In this document: piece by piece, positions 63,808 through 64,000 of the stretch
Position numbering within the stretch: the stretch's first letter is position 1
How the letters are laid out: each line of letters opens with the position of its first letter
Source: Pseudobdellovibrionaceae bacterium
GTDB taxonomy: Bacteria; Bdellovibrionota; Bdellovibrionia; Bdellovibrionales; UBA1609
Reading direction: 5' to 3'
DNA length: 64,000 nucleotides
Assembly (NCBI GenBank): GCA_018663505.1
Contig: JABJQG010000048.1
Location: forward strand, 62,001 to 126,000
Made by a program: the position numbers and the translations under genes
The notes under the pieces: model-generated
What the model saw: the letters and a program-made list of their open reading frames with translations, nothing else
Told to the model about the DNA's origin: nothing
Database searches by the model: none

Positions 63808-64000
63808 TAAAACTCCGAGGATTACAGCTCTGTTTATTATGGTTTGAAGCTAATATAACGCACTCAATAACTTCTTGCTGTAAAACTAGTCACTCTTGTA
63901 AATCTTACTGATACAGCCATGATATTCACACATTAAACACAAATGGATTTTTGTATCATAAATGAATCAGAGATTTCACGAAATGCACTCCTTCCAAATA

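Overview
The window is a low-GC (roughly 40 percent) bacterial chromosome segment. It most resembles the phylum Bdellovibrionota (Bdellovibrio/Oligoflexia-type delta-like proteobacteria). The reasons are several exported lipoproteins whose lipobox ends in FQNC, a TIGR02147-type regulator next to an exported protein, a Lys/Ala-repeat histone H1-like protein, and many outer-membrane or exported proteins of unknown function. The species is not identified.

Layout. Positions 1-17.4 kb (minus strand) hold a locus of very large exported proteins. A 414-aa lipoprotein (16146-17378) is followed by a 2823-aa lipoprotein (6943-15414). After that comes a third reading frame, open for 2286 codons from 6860 to the left edge of the window without a stop, which contains a segment of about 530 residues made mostly of Ala, Thr, Ser and Asn. 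A structured repeat lies between the first two genes, and a second copy occurs at 47.3-47.5 kb in the opposite orientation. From 17.5 to 24.7 kb are a small lipoprotein, an HD-GYP protein, guaA-guaB and a gene string of gamma-class carbonic anhydrase-like protein, DUF151 protein and miaB. From 24.7 to 29.4 kb are unrecognised proteins, the histone-like protein and an exported DUF4097-like protein. From 29.4 to 33.1 kb is an acetoacetate-metabolism operon (thiolase, CoA-transferase A and B) and a cyclic-nucleotide-binding protein. From 33.1 to 39.8 kb are an S30AE-like protein, a strongly folded leader before a basic coiled-coil exported protein, a diheme cytochrome c, a sensor kinase with an unusual REC-DHp partner, a PilZ protein and a lipoprotein.

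From 40.0 to 47.2 kb is the fatty-acid synthesis cluster (yceD, rpmF, fabH, fabD, fabG, acpP, fabF) followed by rpiB and glyA; plsX is missing from its usual place. From 47.6 to 51.6 kb are an M23 peptidase lipoprotein, two beta-barrel-like outer-membrane proteins and a SpoU methyltransferase. At 51.6 kb a tRNA-Val(GAC) gene is followed by a one-gene Fic islet. The last 10 bases of the tRNA recur at 53.13 kb beyond the Fic gene, and remnants of a HigB/HigA toxin-antitoxin pair follow. From 53.5 to 64 kb are a ferritin-like protein, a small exported protein with a decayed partial duplicate, a SulP transporter, a DUF898 plus M48 metalloprotease pair, a LysR regulator and several exported proteins, ending with a TIGR02147 regulator overlapping an exported protein gene.

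The most unusual parts are the giant-protein locus with its structured repeat, the tRNA-Val/Fic islet with a palindromic operator-like site at its promoter, the nested stem-loop at 33690-33798, and the REC-DHp protein without an ATPase domain. Functions given for enzymes rest on recognised motifs. Functions of the giant proteins, the repeats and most exported proteins are not known, and this is stated in each entry.
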